Both the position numbers and the translations under genes were made by a program. The notes beneath the pieces were generated by a model. That model saw nothing but the letters and a program-made list of their open reading frames with translations, did not search any database and was not told where the DNA came from. This document shows, one piece after another, positions 9,576 through 19,199 of a stretch of DNA of 64,000 nt; within the stretch, counting starts at the first letter, position 1, and each line of letters starts with the position of its first letter. The DNA lies in the NCBI RefSeq assembly GCF_001294205.1, contig NZ_LAQT01000004.1, forward strand, positions 62,001 through 126,000. The letters run 5' to 3'. Origin of the DNA: Amantichitinum ursilacus. Its GTDB lineage: Bacteria; Pseudomonadota; Gammaproteobacteria; Burkholderiales; Chitinibacteraceae.

Positions 9576-9884
9576 AGCGGGCTTGCAGTAAGAGGCAAAG
9601 GAGCGATTGTAGCGGAATTTTGTGGCGGCCAATGCAACTGGCAATCCCGTTTGGGGGCGGGTATGGCGCGGGCCGCCTGGCGCGCCGGATCGAAGCAAAC
9701 GTAAACCGGCTTTTGAGCACGTGCCCATCGCCAAGCCGGGCGGCATCGGGACGCCCTGCCAGACGCGTCCGTCCGCGCACTGCTGGACGGCAGATCGTTT
9801 GCCCGTATCAAACAGTCGAAGCCTGTGGCGTAGTCATGACGTTGGCATGGTGCCACACGCCGGTCACGCCACAAGGAGCTGACC
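9576..9884. other. Divergent promoter region, glnS / Yip1-family gene
   Basis: This 309-bp gap separates two divergent genes and must carry both promoters. I see GC-rich short dyads but no convincing -35/-10 pair, operator or RNA gene. Open frames crossing it have no ribosome sites of note and look like chance. Confidence 0.4.
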
Positions 9885-10466
9885 ATGGATCGTGCTGCCT
9901 TCTCTGATTATTCCCACATGCTGGTCTCCGACCATCAAGGCTGGGACCGCCTGCATGCGCATACGCCCACCGCGCGCCTCACCTTCTTGCGCATGGTATT
10001 GCCGCTCTCGGCCTTGCCCACGCTGATGTTGTTGTACGCCGGGGCCAGCAATGGTGGCTATTACGCGCCGGGGCTGGCGTTATCGGGCTGGGCCGGCTTT
10101 GCGCTGCTGTTTATGGCGGCGGAGTTGTTTACCGTGCGCTTGATGGGCGAGCTGATCCATCGGCTCGCGCGCGGCATCGCGCCGCACACCTCGTTTGATA
10201 GCGCGTTTTTACTGGCCTCGCTAGCGGCCGTGCCGTTGTGGATTTCGTCGCTGACGCTGTTCGTGCCCAATGTGCCGTTCAATATTGGTTGCGCGCTGGC
10301 GGGCATTATCGCGGCCTGCGCCATGCTGTATCACGGCGTGCCCGCGATGTTGAGCCACGCGCGCGATGAAGACACACGCGATTTGACCTGGCTAACCCTG
10401 TGGATCGGCGTGGGCGCGTGGGCCATCCTCAGCGCCATCGCAGCCTTGCCGGTGATGGTGCGCTGA
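9885..10466 (+). CDS. Yip1-domain inner-membrane protein
   Basis: The 193-residue product has a soluble N-terminus of about 35 residues and five likely membrane segments, roughly at 37-53, 65-85, 105-125, 130-150 and 168-188. The layout and sequence (LIHRLARGIAPHTSFDSAFLLASLAAVPLWI) resemble the bacterial Yip1 family of unknown function, often found near cell-envelope genes. A strong ribosome site (AAGGAG, 7 bp before ATG) sets the start. It appears monocistronic; the next gene is convergent. Confidence 0.7.
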   Translation: MDRAAFSDYSHMLVSDHQGWDRLHAHTPTARLTFLRMVLPLSALPTLMLLYAGASNGGYYAPGLALSGWAGFALLFMAAELFTVRLMGELIHRLARGIAPHTSFDSAFLLASLAAVPLWISSLTLFVPNVPFNIGCALAGIIAACAMLYHGVPAMLSHARDEDTRDLTWLTLWIGVGAWAILSAIAALPVMVR

Positions 10467-10499
10467 GGCTGCGCGGGGCATGCGGCCAAGCCGCTACGC

Positions 10500-11570
10500 T
10501 CAGTTGGTCAGCACCTTTAGCGACAGCACGGTTTCCGCGATATACGCGGTGCCATCGAGGAAGTTGTCGCCAATAATCCGCTCCAGCGACAGCGACGGCA
10601 CGATGGGTTGGCGCGGGCCGCTGCCGTTACCGGTGGCCAGCGAATAGTCGATGCCAAAGCGGGTAAGGCGCGAGAAACGGCGATTCATGCCCGGATTGAT
10701 AAACAAATCCTTGGCGGCGTTGCTGGCGGCATGAAATTTAAGCCGCCACAAATAGCCGCCAGGGTAGTAATCGCCCTGGATGCCGATATAACCGCCGGCC
10801 GCCGTGCCACTGGTTTGCCCTTCCGGCACTTCGGCCAGATGGTCGACGTAAACGCCCGCCAGCGGATAGACAAACCACGACATACGGCCGCGCGTATACG
10901 GCTGCCCGGACACCAGCAAATTCGGCACGATCAACCGCGTATCCACCGCGATACCTTGCGTTAGCGTATCGGCTGCCTTGTCCTGGCGTATGTTGAAGTT
11001 GGCTGAAGTGCCCAGCGCAAAGCCATCGCGATCGGCATCGAACACCGTGCCCGCCGCGCCCACTTGCAAACCGCGTGAATTGGAGGGGCTGGACGACGCC
11101 GAATTGTGGTTGGCCCAGATTGACGAATACCAGCTCCAGCCCCAGTCGTGCAGTTGCTGTGGCAGAAATTTATTGCCCATCCGCCACGTCAGCGCGGCCT
11201 GAACCAGCGAGGACGAATTCTCGTCGCCGCTCTTGGTGACCGAGATCACCGCCGGGTTGGTGGCGTTGGGGCCGGGCGCATCGCGCAAGGCAAAGTCTTG
11301 CCAGAAATGATGCTCGGGCTTGGCGGCAGCCACGGCTGACGCGTCCGCGCCCGCAGGCGCCGAGGCGTCGGCCACCTTGGCGGCGGCCGGCGCGCTGGCG
11401 TCGGAAACATCGCCGCTAATGGGCGGAATGGCAGCGTCCGGCTTGCCAAACCACTGGTCATAGCAATTAAGGCGCTGGTTGTTATCCACCAGATCGTGAC
11501 ACGGTGTGGCGAACACAAACGCCGCACTGAACGTGGAGCTCAGCGCCAGCAAAAAGGTCGAAGTGCGCAT
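10500..11570 (-). CDS. Outer-membrane beta-barrel protein with PldA-like N-terminal motif, unknown function
   Basis: Seen: a signal peptide (residues 1-21, ending VFAT), then CHDLVDNNQRLNCYDQWF, which matches the Cys-x-x-Leu...Arg-Leu-x-Cys-Tyr-Asp N-terminal motif of betaproteobacterial phospholipase A and some type VI accessory proteins. An Ala/Asp-rich linker follows (about 50-85), then alternating hydrophobic strands rich in Trp/Tyr with an aromatic-flanked end (TVLSLKVLTN). The His-Gln-Ser-Asn-Gly catalytic signature of PldA is not visible, so I do not call it a phospholipase. It is probably an outer-membrane barrel. It stands alone, convergent with the Yip1 gene. Confidence 0.6.
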   Translation of the reverse strand: MRTSTFLLALSSTFSAAFVFATPCHDLVDNNQRLNCYDQWFGKPDAAIPPISGDVSDASAPAAAKVADASAPAGADASAVAAAKPEHHFWQDFALRDAPGPNATNPAVISVTKSGDENSSSLVQAALTWRMGNKFLPQQLHDWGWSWYSSIWANHNSASSSPSNSRGLQVGAAGTVFDADRDGFALGTSANFNIRQDKAADTLTQGIAVDTRLIVPNLLVSGQPYTRGRMSWFVYPLAGVYVDHLAEVPEGQTSGTAAGGYIGIQGDYYPGGYLWRLKFHAASNAAKDLFINPGMNRRFSRLTRFGIDYSLATGNGSGPRQPIVPSLSLERIIGDNFLDGTAYIAETVLSLKVLTN

Positions 11571-11695
11571 GGCGGGCCGGACTTGGTTGTCTACGTTTGT
11601 CAGGCTAAAGACATCCTGCCGCCAACGCTATCGGCCGATGACCTACACGCTGCCGGGCAAAGCGCTCACCTGATACAAACGCGTTACAAGCCACC

Positions 11696-12643
11696 TCACA
11701 AATAGAATTCAAGGCCATTGTCGGGCACATCCAGTTCCATATGCGGCCACGTCATATTGGCGCTCTGGTACGGGTACAAAGGCTCGCCGCTGGTCTTGCG
11801 GAATTCGCTGGGGCTGACGCCCACGCGCTTGCGAAACACGCGCGAAAAGTAGAGCTGGTCTTCATAACCCACCGTGCCGGCGATGCGTGCGATCGGCGTT
11901 CGCGAGCTATGCAGCAAATGCTTGGCCAGAATAATGCGTTGGTCCTCGCGCCAGCGCAGGATATTGACGCCCACCTGCTCGCGAAACAGATGCGCCAACC
12001 GTGATGGCGACAGGCAAACATGCCGGGCTATTTCATCCAGACCAATATCCTGGCCCAGATTACGCGTAATAAACTGACAGGCTTCCTGCACCCGCGCATC
12101 CAGCGATTTGGGCTGGTTTTCGGGCGAGACTTCATACGCGCGGATCAGCAGGCGTTCCAGCAAATTGATGGCCAGCTCCTCGCTGGTGACACGGCCTTCC
12201 CGGTGCGTGCGATCGATCTGCTGAAAGAGTTCGTCAAACTCCGCCACCAGCTGCTTGTCCGGAAGCCGCAGTTTGCCCACCTGGCGCGTGTGGTCTTGCC
12301 ACTTCAGCCACGGCGCCCAGTAGGCGCGTGGTCGGAAATAAATCCAGCGGTGATACCAGTTGGGGCTGCCGGGCGCGCGGCCGTAGTAATGCACGGTTTC
12401 CGGCGCAAACAACAATAGATCGCCCGGATCGGTATAGAAGGCATCTTCGCCATCAAACACCTTGCCCTGCCCGGCCACCGTCATATTAATGATGTAGCCC
12501 TGCATGCCTTTGGGCCGGTCGATCACAAAATCGAGCGGGCCATCTTCGATGATCGGCGTAATGCCGGCCACCAGATACAGATTGAACGAATAACCCGGCA
12601 TCAAAGGATCTAGCGTCTGCGATTCTGGCGAGGACAGCGGCAT
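11696..12643 (-). CDS. araC: Arabinose operon regulator AraC
   Basis: AraC is a dual activator/repressor that binds L-arabinose in an N-terminal cupin domain and DNA in a C-terminal pair of helix-turn-helices. Alignment with E. coli AraC is clear by eye: [40 protein letters not shown] in the sugar domain, and [18 protein letters not shown] and [23 protein letters not shown] in the DNA-binding domain. Length 315 is slightly above the E. coli 292, from both ends. It follows araH on the same strand behind a terminator-like hairpin, instead of being divergent from araB as in enterics. The ribosome site AGGATA precedes the ATG. Confidence 0.95.
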   Translation of the reverse strand: MPLSSPESQTLDPLMPGYSFNLYLVAGITPIIEDGPLDFVIDRPKGMQGYIINMTVAGQGKVFDGEDAFYTDPGDLLLFAPETVHYYGRAPGSPNWYHRWIYFRPRAYWAPWLKWQDHTRQVGKLRLPDKQLVAEFDELFQQIDRTHREGRVTSEELAINLLERLLIRAYEVSPENQPKSLDARVQEACQFITRNLGQDIGLDEIARHVCLSPSRLAHLFREQVGVNILRWREDQRIILAKHLLHSSRTPIARIAGTVGYEDQLYFSRVFRKRVGVSPSEFRKTSGEPLYPYQSANMTWPHMELDVPDNGLEFYL

Positions 12644-12669
12644 GGTTATCCTGTTAGGTCAAAATCAGT

Positions 12670-12692
12670 GGCCACGCCCTCGTGGCGTGGCC
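12670..12692 (-). terminator. Terminator-like hairpin between araH and araC
   Basis: A perfect 9-bp stem GGCCACGCC/GGCGTGGCC with a 5-nt loop is followed on the minus strand by GATTTTGACC. The T-run is short, so it may attenuate rather than fully stop transcription from araFGH into araC. Confidence 0.55.
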
Positions 12693-12738
12693 TGAGCTGA
12701 ATAGGGGGACGGAACTGGCTCGGCCTCAGCCGCCAGAC

Positions 12739-13740
12739 TCAAACGCGCGCCTTGGCTTTCTGTTTGTAGCGATCAAAGATCACGGCCGCCAGCAGGATCA
12801 GACCACGCACCACGTATTGCGCAAACGGCGAGATATTCATCAGGTTCATGGCGTTTTCAACGGTGCCCAGAATCAGCACGCCCGCCACCACATAGCTGAT
12901 CTTGCCGATGCCGCCTTTCAACGACACGCCACCCAGCACGCACGCCGAAATCACAGTCAGCTCCAGCCCCAGCGAAGTCATCGGCTGGCCGCTGGTCATG
13001 CGCGACGCCAGCACCACCCCCGCAAAACCCGAGATCAGACCCGACAGCGAGAAGATGGCAATCTTGGTGCGCACCACGTGCACACCGGCCAGCCGTGCGG
13101 CTTCTTCGTTGCCGCCAATGGCCAGCGTGTTACGGCCAAACAAGGTGCGCCGGATAATGAAGCCAAACACGATAAAGCACGCAATGGTGATCCATACCGG
13201 CGTGGGCAGGCCGAAGAATGACGAATTGCCCAACGTAAAGAAGCTCTCCTCGGATACGCCCACTGCCTTGCCGTCCGAAATGATATAAGCCAGGCCGCGC
13301 GCAATCTGCATGCTGGCCAGCGTGGTAATCAACGCATTGATGCCCAACCACGCCACGATAATGCCGTTGAGCAAGCCAAACACCAGCCCGGTGGCCAGGC
13401 CCGCGAGCACGCCCCACGTTACGCTGCCGGTGGCATTGATGATGGTGGCGCAAGACACGCCGGCGCACGCCACCACCGAGCCCACCGACAAATCAAAGTC
13501 GCCCGCGGCCAGACAGAACAACATGCCGCAGCCGACCATGCCCGCCAGCGACACCGCCAGGCCCAGGCCGCGCATGTTCATCATCGATAAAAAGTTGGGG
13601 ATAGTGCTGGCGCACGCGATAAACACGACGGCAAACACCACCAACATGCCGTATTTGTCCCAGATATGGGCCAGCACATTACGGCTGGGTAATTCAATCG
13701 CCGGTACAGCGATACCGGGTGTTGCATTGGCTTTAGACAT
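12739..13740 (-). CDS. araH: L-arabinose ABC transporter permease AraH
   Basis: AraH forms the membrane channel of the high-affinity L-arabinose importer with AraF and AraG. The 333-residue protein has about nine to ten hydrophobic segments and the ribose/arabinose-permease signatures CLAAGDFDLSVGSVVA, NGIIVAWLGINALITTLAS and GGNEEAARLAGV. It matches E. coli AraH in length. A GAGGGC ribosome site precedes the ATG; the gene starts 10 bp after the araG stop, so the two are one transcript. Confidence 0.95.
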   Translation of the reverse strand: MSKANATPGIAVPAIELPSRNVLAHIWDKYGMLVVFAVVFIACASTIPNFLSMMNMRGLGLAVSLAGMVGCGMLFCLAAGDFDLSVGSVVACAGVSCATIINATGSVTWGVLAGLATGLVFGLLNGIIVAWLGINALITTLASMQIARGLAYIISDGKAVGVSEESFFTLGNSSFFGLPTPVWITIACFIVFGFIIRRTLFGRNTLAIGGNEEAARLAGVHVVRTKIAIFSLSGLISGFAGVVLASRMTSGQPMTSLGLELTVISACVLGGVSLKGGIGKISYVVAGVLILGTVENAMNLMNISPFAQYVVRGLILLAAVIFDRYKQKAKARV

Positions 13741-13750
13741 GATGGCGCCC

Positions 13751-15298
13751 TCAAGCGACGGAAGCAGAAACGGGATTGATCGGGTTATTGGCCGGCTCGC
13801 TCTGGCGCAACATCGCCAGGGCCAGCGCCTTTTGTTCGGTAGCTTCGTCGTGCAGCAATTCGCCCACGATGCGGCCTTCGCGCATCACGATGATGCGATC
13901 GGCCAGGCCCAGCGCCTCGGGCAGATCGCTGGACGCAAACAGCACCGAGATGCCGTGCTCAGCCAGGTCGTAAATCACGCGATAGATTTCATGTTTGGCG
14001 CCCACGTCGATGCCACGGGTGGGTTCGTCCAGCAACATGATTTTCATGTCCTCGGATAACCAGCGACCCAGGATGGCCTTTTGCTGATTGCCGCCAGACA
14101 GATTCATGATCAATTGATCATCGCTGGGGGTTTTGATGTTCAGCTCGCGCACCATTTTTTGTGCGTTGCTGCGTTCCCATTTTTCGTTGATCAAACAACC
14201 GGCGCTGAGCGTGCGGCGGCGCGCGCTGATATTGATGTTGTCGCGCACGCTATGCACCGGCACGATGCCCTCGGCCTTGCGGTCTTCCGGGCACAGCATC
14301 ACGCCTTGAGCGATGGCGTCGCCCGGACCGCGGAAGCGGCGCGTTTTGCCGTCCACCGCGATATGGCCGGAGAACAAGGGCGATGCGCCAAAGATGGCCT
14401 TCATCAGCTCGGAGCGCCCCGCGCCCACCAGCCCGAACAGCCCGACGATTTCGCCGCGTTTTACCTGCAACGACGCGGGCGCGCGCAAACCGGGCGCCAG
14501 CACATCACGCACTTCCAGCCGCACTTCGCCGTGTTCGCGCGGGCGATAGCCATAGATATCACCCAATTCCCGCCCGACCATCGCTTGCACCAGCTGTTCG
14601 TTGGACACCTGGCTGATATCGCTCCACGTATTTACATAACGGCCATCTTTAAACACGGTAATCGCATCGCATAAATGAAAGATTTCTTCCATGCGATGCG
14701 AGACGTACAGAATCACACGGCCTTCGGTCTGCAATTCGCGGATAACGCGAAACAATTGTTCGATCTCGCGCGCCGATAAAGAACTGGTGGGTTCGTCAAA
14801 GGCAATCACTTGCGCATTACGCGTCAAGGCCTTGGCGATTTCCACCATCTGCCATTGCGCAATCGACAAGCGCCGCAATGGCGTATCGGGGTCGATATGC
14901 ATGCCCAGATGCTGCAGGCGCTCCGCCGCCATGTCGCGCAGCCGCTTGCGATCCACCACGCCGAATTTATGCGGCAATTGCCCCAGGAAAATGTTTTCAG
15001 CCACGCTCATTTCGGCGGCCAGATGCAATTCCTGATAAATAATCGCCACGCCCGCATTCAAGGCATCAAGCGTGTTATTGAATTCAATCTTGTTGCCGCC
15101 GATTTCCAGATGCCCGCCGCTCGGCTGGTACATGCCCGACAGGATTTTAAGCAGCGTTGATTTACCCGCCCCGTTTTCGCCCATCAGCGCGTGGATCGAA
15201 CCTTGCCCACAGGTAAACGAAATATCCTGCAGCGCTTTAACGCCCGGAAACACCTTGCTGATATTGCGAAACGCCAGATAAGCACGATCAGTATTCAT
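13751..15298 (-). CDS. araG: L-arabinose ABC transporter ATP-binding protein AraG
   Basis: AraG carries two ABC cassettes that power arabinose uptake. The first has Walker [10 protein letters not shown] at residues 40-48, [11 protein letters not shown] and [17 protein letters not shown]. The second has [39 protein letters not shown] and [18 protein letters not shown]. The sequence follows E. coli AraG nearly residue by residue. The ATG at 15298 is chosen because it aligns with the family start and has GAGAG 8 bp upstream; an in-frame ATG at 15313 would add five residues. Length 515. Confidence 0.95.
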   Translation of the reverse strand: MNTDRAYLAFRNISKVFPGVKALQDISFTCGQGSIHALMGENGAGKSTLLKILSGMYQPSGGHLEIGGNKIEFNNTLDALNAGVAIIYQELHLAAEMSVAENIFLGQLPHKFGVVDRKRLRDMAAERLQHLGMHIDPDTPLRRLSIAQWQMVEIAKALTRNAQVIAFDEPTSSLSAREIEQLFRVIRELQTEGRVILYVSHRMEEIFHLCDAITVFKDGRYVNTWSDISQVSNEQLVQAMVGRELGDIYGYRPREHGEVRLEVRDVLAPGLRAPASLQVKRGEIVGLFGLVGAGRSELMKAIFGASPLFSGHIAVDGKTRRFRGPGDAIAQGVMLCPEDRKAEGIVPVHSVRDNINISARRRTLSAGCLINEKWERSNAQKMVRELNIKTPSDDQLIMNLSGGNQQKAILGRWLSEDMKIMLLDEPTRGIDVGAKHEIYRVIYDLAEHGISVLFASSDLPEALGLADRIIVMREGRIVGELLHDEATEQKALALAMLRQSEPANNPINPVSASVA

Positions 15299-15353
15299 GG
15301 CAGCAACTCTCATACAACTTGCATTCAGACAGTCTGGACCAACGCCAGAAAAC

Positions 15354-15385
15354 GCGGGTGGCAGCGCCCGTGGCGCACCACCCGC
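15354..15385 (-). other. Strong intercistronic hairpin between araF and araG
   Basis: GCGGGTGG/CCACCCGC (outer, 8 bp) encloses GCGCC/GGCGC with a CGT loop, a near-continuous stem of 13 pairs. There is no T-run after it on the minus strand. In periplasmic-binding-protein operons such hairpins behind the binding-protein gene protect its mRNA and keep its level above that of the transporter subunits; that role is inferred here. Confidence 0.6.
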
Positions 15386-15393
15386 CGGGGCGA

Positions 15394-16371
15394 TTACAGA
15401 CCCTTTTTCTTCAGCTCATCTTTGTAGTTGTCGCGCGTAATCAGCACGGCATCGGTTACTTCGGTGAACTTGGCTGGCGCTTTGTTATTGGCCACCCACT
15501 CGTGCAGCATCTTGATGGACTGATAGCCATGCACATCCGGCGCCGGCAGCAGCGAACCATAGAAGCCGGTGGCGCTGGATTTGCTCAGTTCGTTCTTGGC
15601 ATCCACACCATTGATCCCGACGCCGATCACGTTAGCCGCCTTGAACCCCTGGCCCTCGGTGGCACGCACGCCGCCCAGCACGGTGTTGTCATTCATGCCG
15701 ATGACCAGCCAGTTCTTGACGTTGGGATGTTGCACCAGCATCGAATTGGCAGCGTCCAGCGCGCCAGGGATGTCGTTGGTTTTGGTCGGTACGGTGTAGA
15801 TCTGGCCAGCCGGAAAGCCCGCTGCCTTCAACGCGCTCATCGAGCCATCGGTACGGCGGCGTGCGGTATCGAGTTCGTTGGCGGTAATGGCCAGCACGCC
15901 GGTGTCTTTCACGTTCCAGTTACGCTTTTTCATTTCTTTGTACAGCTCTTGACCCTGACGCTCGCCCATCTTGGTGGCGGCCATCATCAGCAGCGGCACA
16001 TCGGTCATCGGCGCGCCTTTGGCGTTGACGAACTGGTCATCCACCGTCACCACTTTAAGGCCCAGCGAATTGGCCTTGGCCATGATGGCCGGGCCCAGTT
16101 TCGGATCAGGCGTGCAGATCACAAAACCTTTGGCGCCGCCTGCGGCCAGCGTATCGATGGCGTTCAGCGTTTTTTCGCCATCGGGTACGGCAATCTTGAT
16201 GACTTCGAAGCCCATGTCCTTGCCGGCTTTCTCGGCAAAGGCCCATTCAGTCTGGAACCACGGCTCTTCGGGTTGCTTGACCAGATAGCCCAGCTTTTCT
16301 GCGGCGTAGGCACTGCCTACCGACGCGAACATTGCACAGCTCAAGGCAAGAATTTTGACCATTTTGTTCAT
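15394..16371 (-). CDS. araF: L-arabinose-binding periplasmic protein AraF
   Basis: AraF captures L-arabinose in the periplasm and delivers it to AraGH. The 325-residue precursor has a signal peptide with cleavage expected after AYA at residue 23 (then [20 protein letters not shown]). The body matches E. coli AraF, including [34 protein letters not shown] and [14 protein letters not shown]. The ATG at 16371, with GGAG 7 bp upstream, is the correct start; the upstream open frame lacks a signal peptide. It is first in araFGH, divergent from araBDA. Confidence 0.95.
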   Translation of the reverse strand: MNKMVKILALSCAMFASVGSAYAAEKLGYLVKQPEEPWFQTEWAFAEKAGKDMGFEVIKIAVPDGEKTLNAIDTLAAGGAKGFVICTPDPKLGPAIMAKANSLGLKVVTVDDQFVNAKGAPMTDVPLLMMAATKMGERQGQELYKEMKKRNWNVKDTGVLAITANELDTARRRTDGSMSALKAAGFPAGQIYTVPTKTNDIPGALDAANSMLVQHPNVKNWLVIGMNDNTVLGGVRATEGQGFKAANVIGVGINGVDAKNELSKSSATGFYGSLLPAPDVHGYQSIKMLHEWVANNKAPAKFTEVTDAVLITRDNYKDELKKKGL

Positions 16372-16580
16372 ATTCGACTCCGTTATCAGTGTGCTTTGCG
16401 AGTGTTCGTACCTGATTTCCCTGTAATACGTGCCTGAACATCCCACACACGTCGCGCCGGGCATTTCTTATAAATCGGGCTGCAGGCCGCGCTATATAAG
16501 AATTCGACAATTCAGACGCTGCTCAAGCTGGGCGGATTATAGGGCCGCAAGTTCGTAGTCAAAATGATCAAATTACAGTT

Positions 16581-16669
16581 TAGCGAATTTGTGCATATGT
16601 TCGGCAGATTTGTGCGGGTTTGTCCATGTAAGCCACGTCAATTTACTGACATCAAGCGTTTAGTCCATA
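16581..16669 (+). promoter_or_regulatory. Three AraC-type half-sites in the araF-araB control region
   Basis: The E. coli AraC half-site pattern is TAGC-N7-TCCATA. Matches: 16581-16597 (TAGC-N7-TGCATA, one mismatch), 16612-16628 (GTGC-N7-TCCATG), and a weaker one at 16653-16669 ending TCCATA. All point toward araB. Starts are 31 and 41 bp apart, close to three and four helical turns, so they face the same side of the DNA. A TTGACT at 16692-16697 and TATTCT at 16712-16717 could be araB promoter elements, although the 14-bp spacing is short. The rest of the 384-bp gap (16372-16755) is AT-rich and must also hold the araF promoter. Confidence 0.55.
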
Positions 16670-16755
16670 TCTACAACCAAGCCTTCCTTATTTGACTGAG
16701 CGCAGCGGCCCTATTCTTGCGCAAAACCACAAACCACCAGAAAAAGGGCTGCGCT

Positions 16756-18423
16756 GTGACATCAGTCAATATATCCATAGGGCTGGATTTCGGTAGCGAT
16801 TCGGTACGCGCACTGGCGGTGTCGTGTCAGGACGGATCCGAGCTGGCGACCACAGTTACTTACTATCCACGTTGGCAAAAGGGCCAGTTTTGCGTAGCCA
16901 CGCAAAACCAGTTTCGTCACCACCCGCTCGACTACATCGAAGCCATGCAGTCCGCCGTGCGTGGCGTAGTGGCGCAGTTGTCGCCCGAACAGCGCCTGGC
17001 CATCGTCGGGCTGGGCGTGGACACCACGGGCTCAACGCCTGCGCCTGTGAATGCGAATGGCGATGTGCTGGCGTTGTTGCCGCAATTTGCCGACAACCCC
17101 AACGCCATGTTTGTGCTGTGGAAAGACCACACCGCGATCGAAGAAGCCGAACGCATTACGCGTCTGGCGGGCGAGCACGGCGACTACGCGCGTTATATCG
17201 GCGGGATTTATTCGTCGGAATGGTTCTGGGCCAAGATCATGCATGTATCGCGCGCCGACGCCGCCGTGGCCGAGGCCGCAGTCAGTTGGGTGGAGCTGTG
17301 TGACTGGGTGCCCGCCTTGCTAAGCGGCACCACTGCGCCGGACCAACTGAAGCGCGGCCGCTGTGCCGCCGGCCACAAAACCTTGTGGCATCCGCAATGG
17401 GGCGGCCTGCCACCCAAAGACTTTGTGCAAGCGCTCGACCCCATCCTGGTCGAACAACTGCCCTACCCGCTGTTTACCGATACCTACACCGCCGATGTGC
17501 CAGTGGGCCGCATTACGCCGGAATGGGCCAGCAAGCTGGAACTGCCCGAACACGTGATCATCAGCGGCGGCGCTTTTGACTGCCACATGGGCGCAGTGGG
17601 CGCCGGTGCGGGCGAACACGCGCTGGTTAAAGTGATCGGCACCTCCACCTGCGACATCCTGATCGCCGACGACGCGGTCATCGGCCCGCGCGCCATTGCC
17701 GGCATCTGTGGCCAGGTGGATGGCAGCGTGGTGCCGGGCAAGATCGGCATGGAAGCGGGCCAGTCGGCCTTTGGTGATATGTATGCCTGGTTTGGCCGCC
17801 TGCTGGCCTGGCCGCTGCAACAAGCCAGCACCGCCAAGCCCCATCTGGCGGCCGACCTGGCCGAAATCCAGGCCAACTTGTTGCCCGCGTTGGCCGAAGC
17901 CTGGGCCGCCAACCAGAACCTGCAGCATCTGCCGCTGGTGCTGGACTGGTTTAACGGCCGCCGCACACCGTATGCCAACCAGCGTCTGCAAGGCGTGATC
18001 GGCGGCGTTAACCTGGGCACCGACGCGCCCGCCTTGTTTGGTGGCTTTATCGCCGCAACCGCCTTCGGCGCGCGCGCCATCATGGAATGCTTTACCACGC
18101 AGGATGTGGCGGTCAGCAGCGTGCTGACGCTGGGCGGCATTGCGCGCAAATCGCCCACCATCATGCAAGCCTGCGCCGATGCAATGAACCGGCCGGTGGA
18201 CGTGGTGGGCTCGGACCAGTGTTGTGCGCTGGGCGCCGCGATTTTCGGTGCGGTGGCTGCGGGCGTGCACGCCGACGTCGCCACGGCGCAAGCGGCCATG
18301 GCCAGCAAGATTGAACACACGTATCAGCCCGACCCCACGCGCGTACCGCAATACGAAGCGCTGTATCAACGCTATCGCCGCTGGGCCGCCGCCACCGAAC
18401 CGCTGTACGCCAAGGAAGCCTGA
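16756..18423 (+). CDS. araB: L-ribulokinase
   Basis: AraB phosphorylates L-ribulose to L-ribulose 5-phosphate with ATP. The FGGY-kinase fold is clear: [14 protein letters not shown] at the N-terminus, [47 protein letters not shown] and [14 protein letters not shown]. The sequence aligns with E. coli AraB end to end (555 residues here). The start is GTG at 16756, with AAGGG about 8 bp upstream; it places [10 protein letters not shown] opposite the E. coli N-terminus. An in-frame TTG at 16717 is rejected. First gene of araBDA. Confidence 0.95.
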   Translation: MTSVNISIGLDFGSDSVRALAVSCQDGSELATTVTYYPRWQKGQFCVATQNQFRHHPLDYIEAMQSAVRGVVAQLSPEQRLAIVGLGVDTTGSTPAPVNANGDVLALLPQFADNPNAMFVLWKDHTAIEEAERITRLAGEHGDYARYIGGIYSSEWFWAKIMHVSRADAAVAEAAVSWVELCDWVPALLSGTTAPDQLKRGRCAAGHKTLWHPQWGGLPPKDFVQALDPILVEQLPYPLFTDTYTADVPVGRITPEWASKLELPEHVIISGGAFDCHMGAVGAGAGEHALVKVIGTSTCDILIADDAVIGPRAIAGICGQVDGSVVPGKIGMEAGQSAFGDMYAWFGRLLAWPLQQASTAKPHLAADLAEIQANLLPALAEAWAANQNLQHLPLVLDWFNGRRTPYANQRLQGVIGGVNLGTDAPALFGGFIAATAFGARAIMECFTTQDVAVSSVLTLGGIARKSPTIMQACADAMNRPVDVVGSDQCCALGAAIFGAVAAGVHADVATAQAAMASKIEHTYQPDPTRVPQYEALYQRYRRWAAATEPLYAKEA

Positions 18424-18424
18424 A

Positions 18425-19171
18425 ATGAGCCTGCTCGAGCTTAAACAGCAAGTGCTGGAAGCCAACCTCGATCTGCCGCGCCATGGTCTGGTGACGTTTA
18501 CCTGGGGCAATGTCAGCGGCATCGATCGGGCGGCGGGCCTGGTCGTCATCAAGCCCAGCGGCGTGGAATACGAACGCATGCAGCTCGACGACATGGTGGT
18601 GCTAACGCTGGCGGGCGAGCGCGTGGAAGGCACGCTGCGCCCGTCCTCGGACACCCCGACGCATCTGGCGCTGTATCGCCATTACGCGGACATCGGCGGC
18701 ATTGTGCACACCCATTCCACGCATGCCACGTCGTGGGCGCAAGCCTGCCGTGCCATCCCGGCGCTGGGCACCACGCACGCCGATTATTTTCATGGCGCAA
18801 TTCCGTGCACGCGGCCGCTCACGCCGCAAGAGGTGGAAGAAGCCTACGAGGCCAAAACCGGCAGCGTCATCATCGAAACACTGGGCGAGATCGAGCCCTT
18901 GGCCATTCCCGGTGTGCTGGTCAGTGAGCATGCGCCGTTTGCCTGGGGCAAAGACGCCCACGCCGCCGTACACAACGCCGTGGTGCTGGAAGAAGTGGCG
19001 CGCATGGCCTTGTACACGCTGATGATCAACGCTAGCCAGCACGCCATTCCAGACCATCTGCTGGACAAACATTACTCCCGCAAGCACGGCAAGAACGCCT
19101 ATTACGGCCAGACCAGCCAGCCTGCCTCCTCCACTCCCGTTTCCACGACCGCGGCACGCCGCGTGGCTTGA
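18425..19171 (+). CDS. araD: L-ribulose-5-phosphate 4-epimerase
   Basis: AraD converts L-ribulose 5-phosphate to D-xylulose 5-phosphate by a zinc-dependent retro-aldol step. Class II aldolase/adducin features are visible: [13 protein letters not shown] and KPSGVEYE near the N-terminus, catalytic Asp76, the zinc ligands His95 and His97 (VHTHSTH), and a third His at 169 ([10 protein letters not shown]). Length 248 is slightly longer than E. coli (231), with a Ser/Thr-rich C-terminal tail after the conserved KNAYYGQ. The ATG lies 1 bp after the araB stop, so translation is coupled. Confidence 0.95.
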   Translation: MSLLELKQQVLEANLDLPRHGLVTFTWGNVSGIDRAAGLVVIKPSGVEYERMQLDDMVVLTLAGERVEGTLRPSSDTPTHLALYRHYADIGGIVHTHSTHATSWAQACRAIPALGTTHADYFHGAIPCTRPLTPQEVEEAYEAKTGSVIIETLGEIEPLAIPGVLVSEHAPFAWGKDAHAAVHNAVVLEEVARMALYTLMINASQHAIPDHLLDKHYSRKHGKNAYYGQTSQPASSTPVSTTAARRVA

Positions 19172-19199
19172 TCGCCGTATATATCAAAGGACCTTCGCA

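Noticed and set aside
6159-9704. Very long plus-strand open frames (411 and 644 codons) opposite hemE and glnS
   Set aside because: GC-rich DNA leaves antisense frames open. The minus-strand products are unmistakable HemE and GlnRS, and the antisense products are rich in His, Arg and Gln without domains.
15299-15313. ATG at 15313 as the araG start
   Set aside because: The ATG at 15298 aligns with the E. coli start and has the better-placed GAGAG site.
16717-16755. TTG at 16717 as the araB start
   Set aside because: It would add 13 unconserved residues; the GTG at 16756 has an AAGGG site and matches the family N-terminus.
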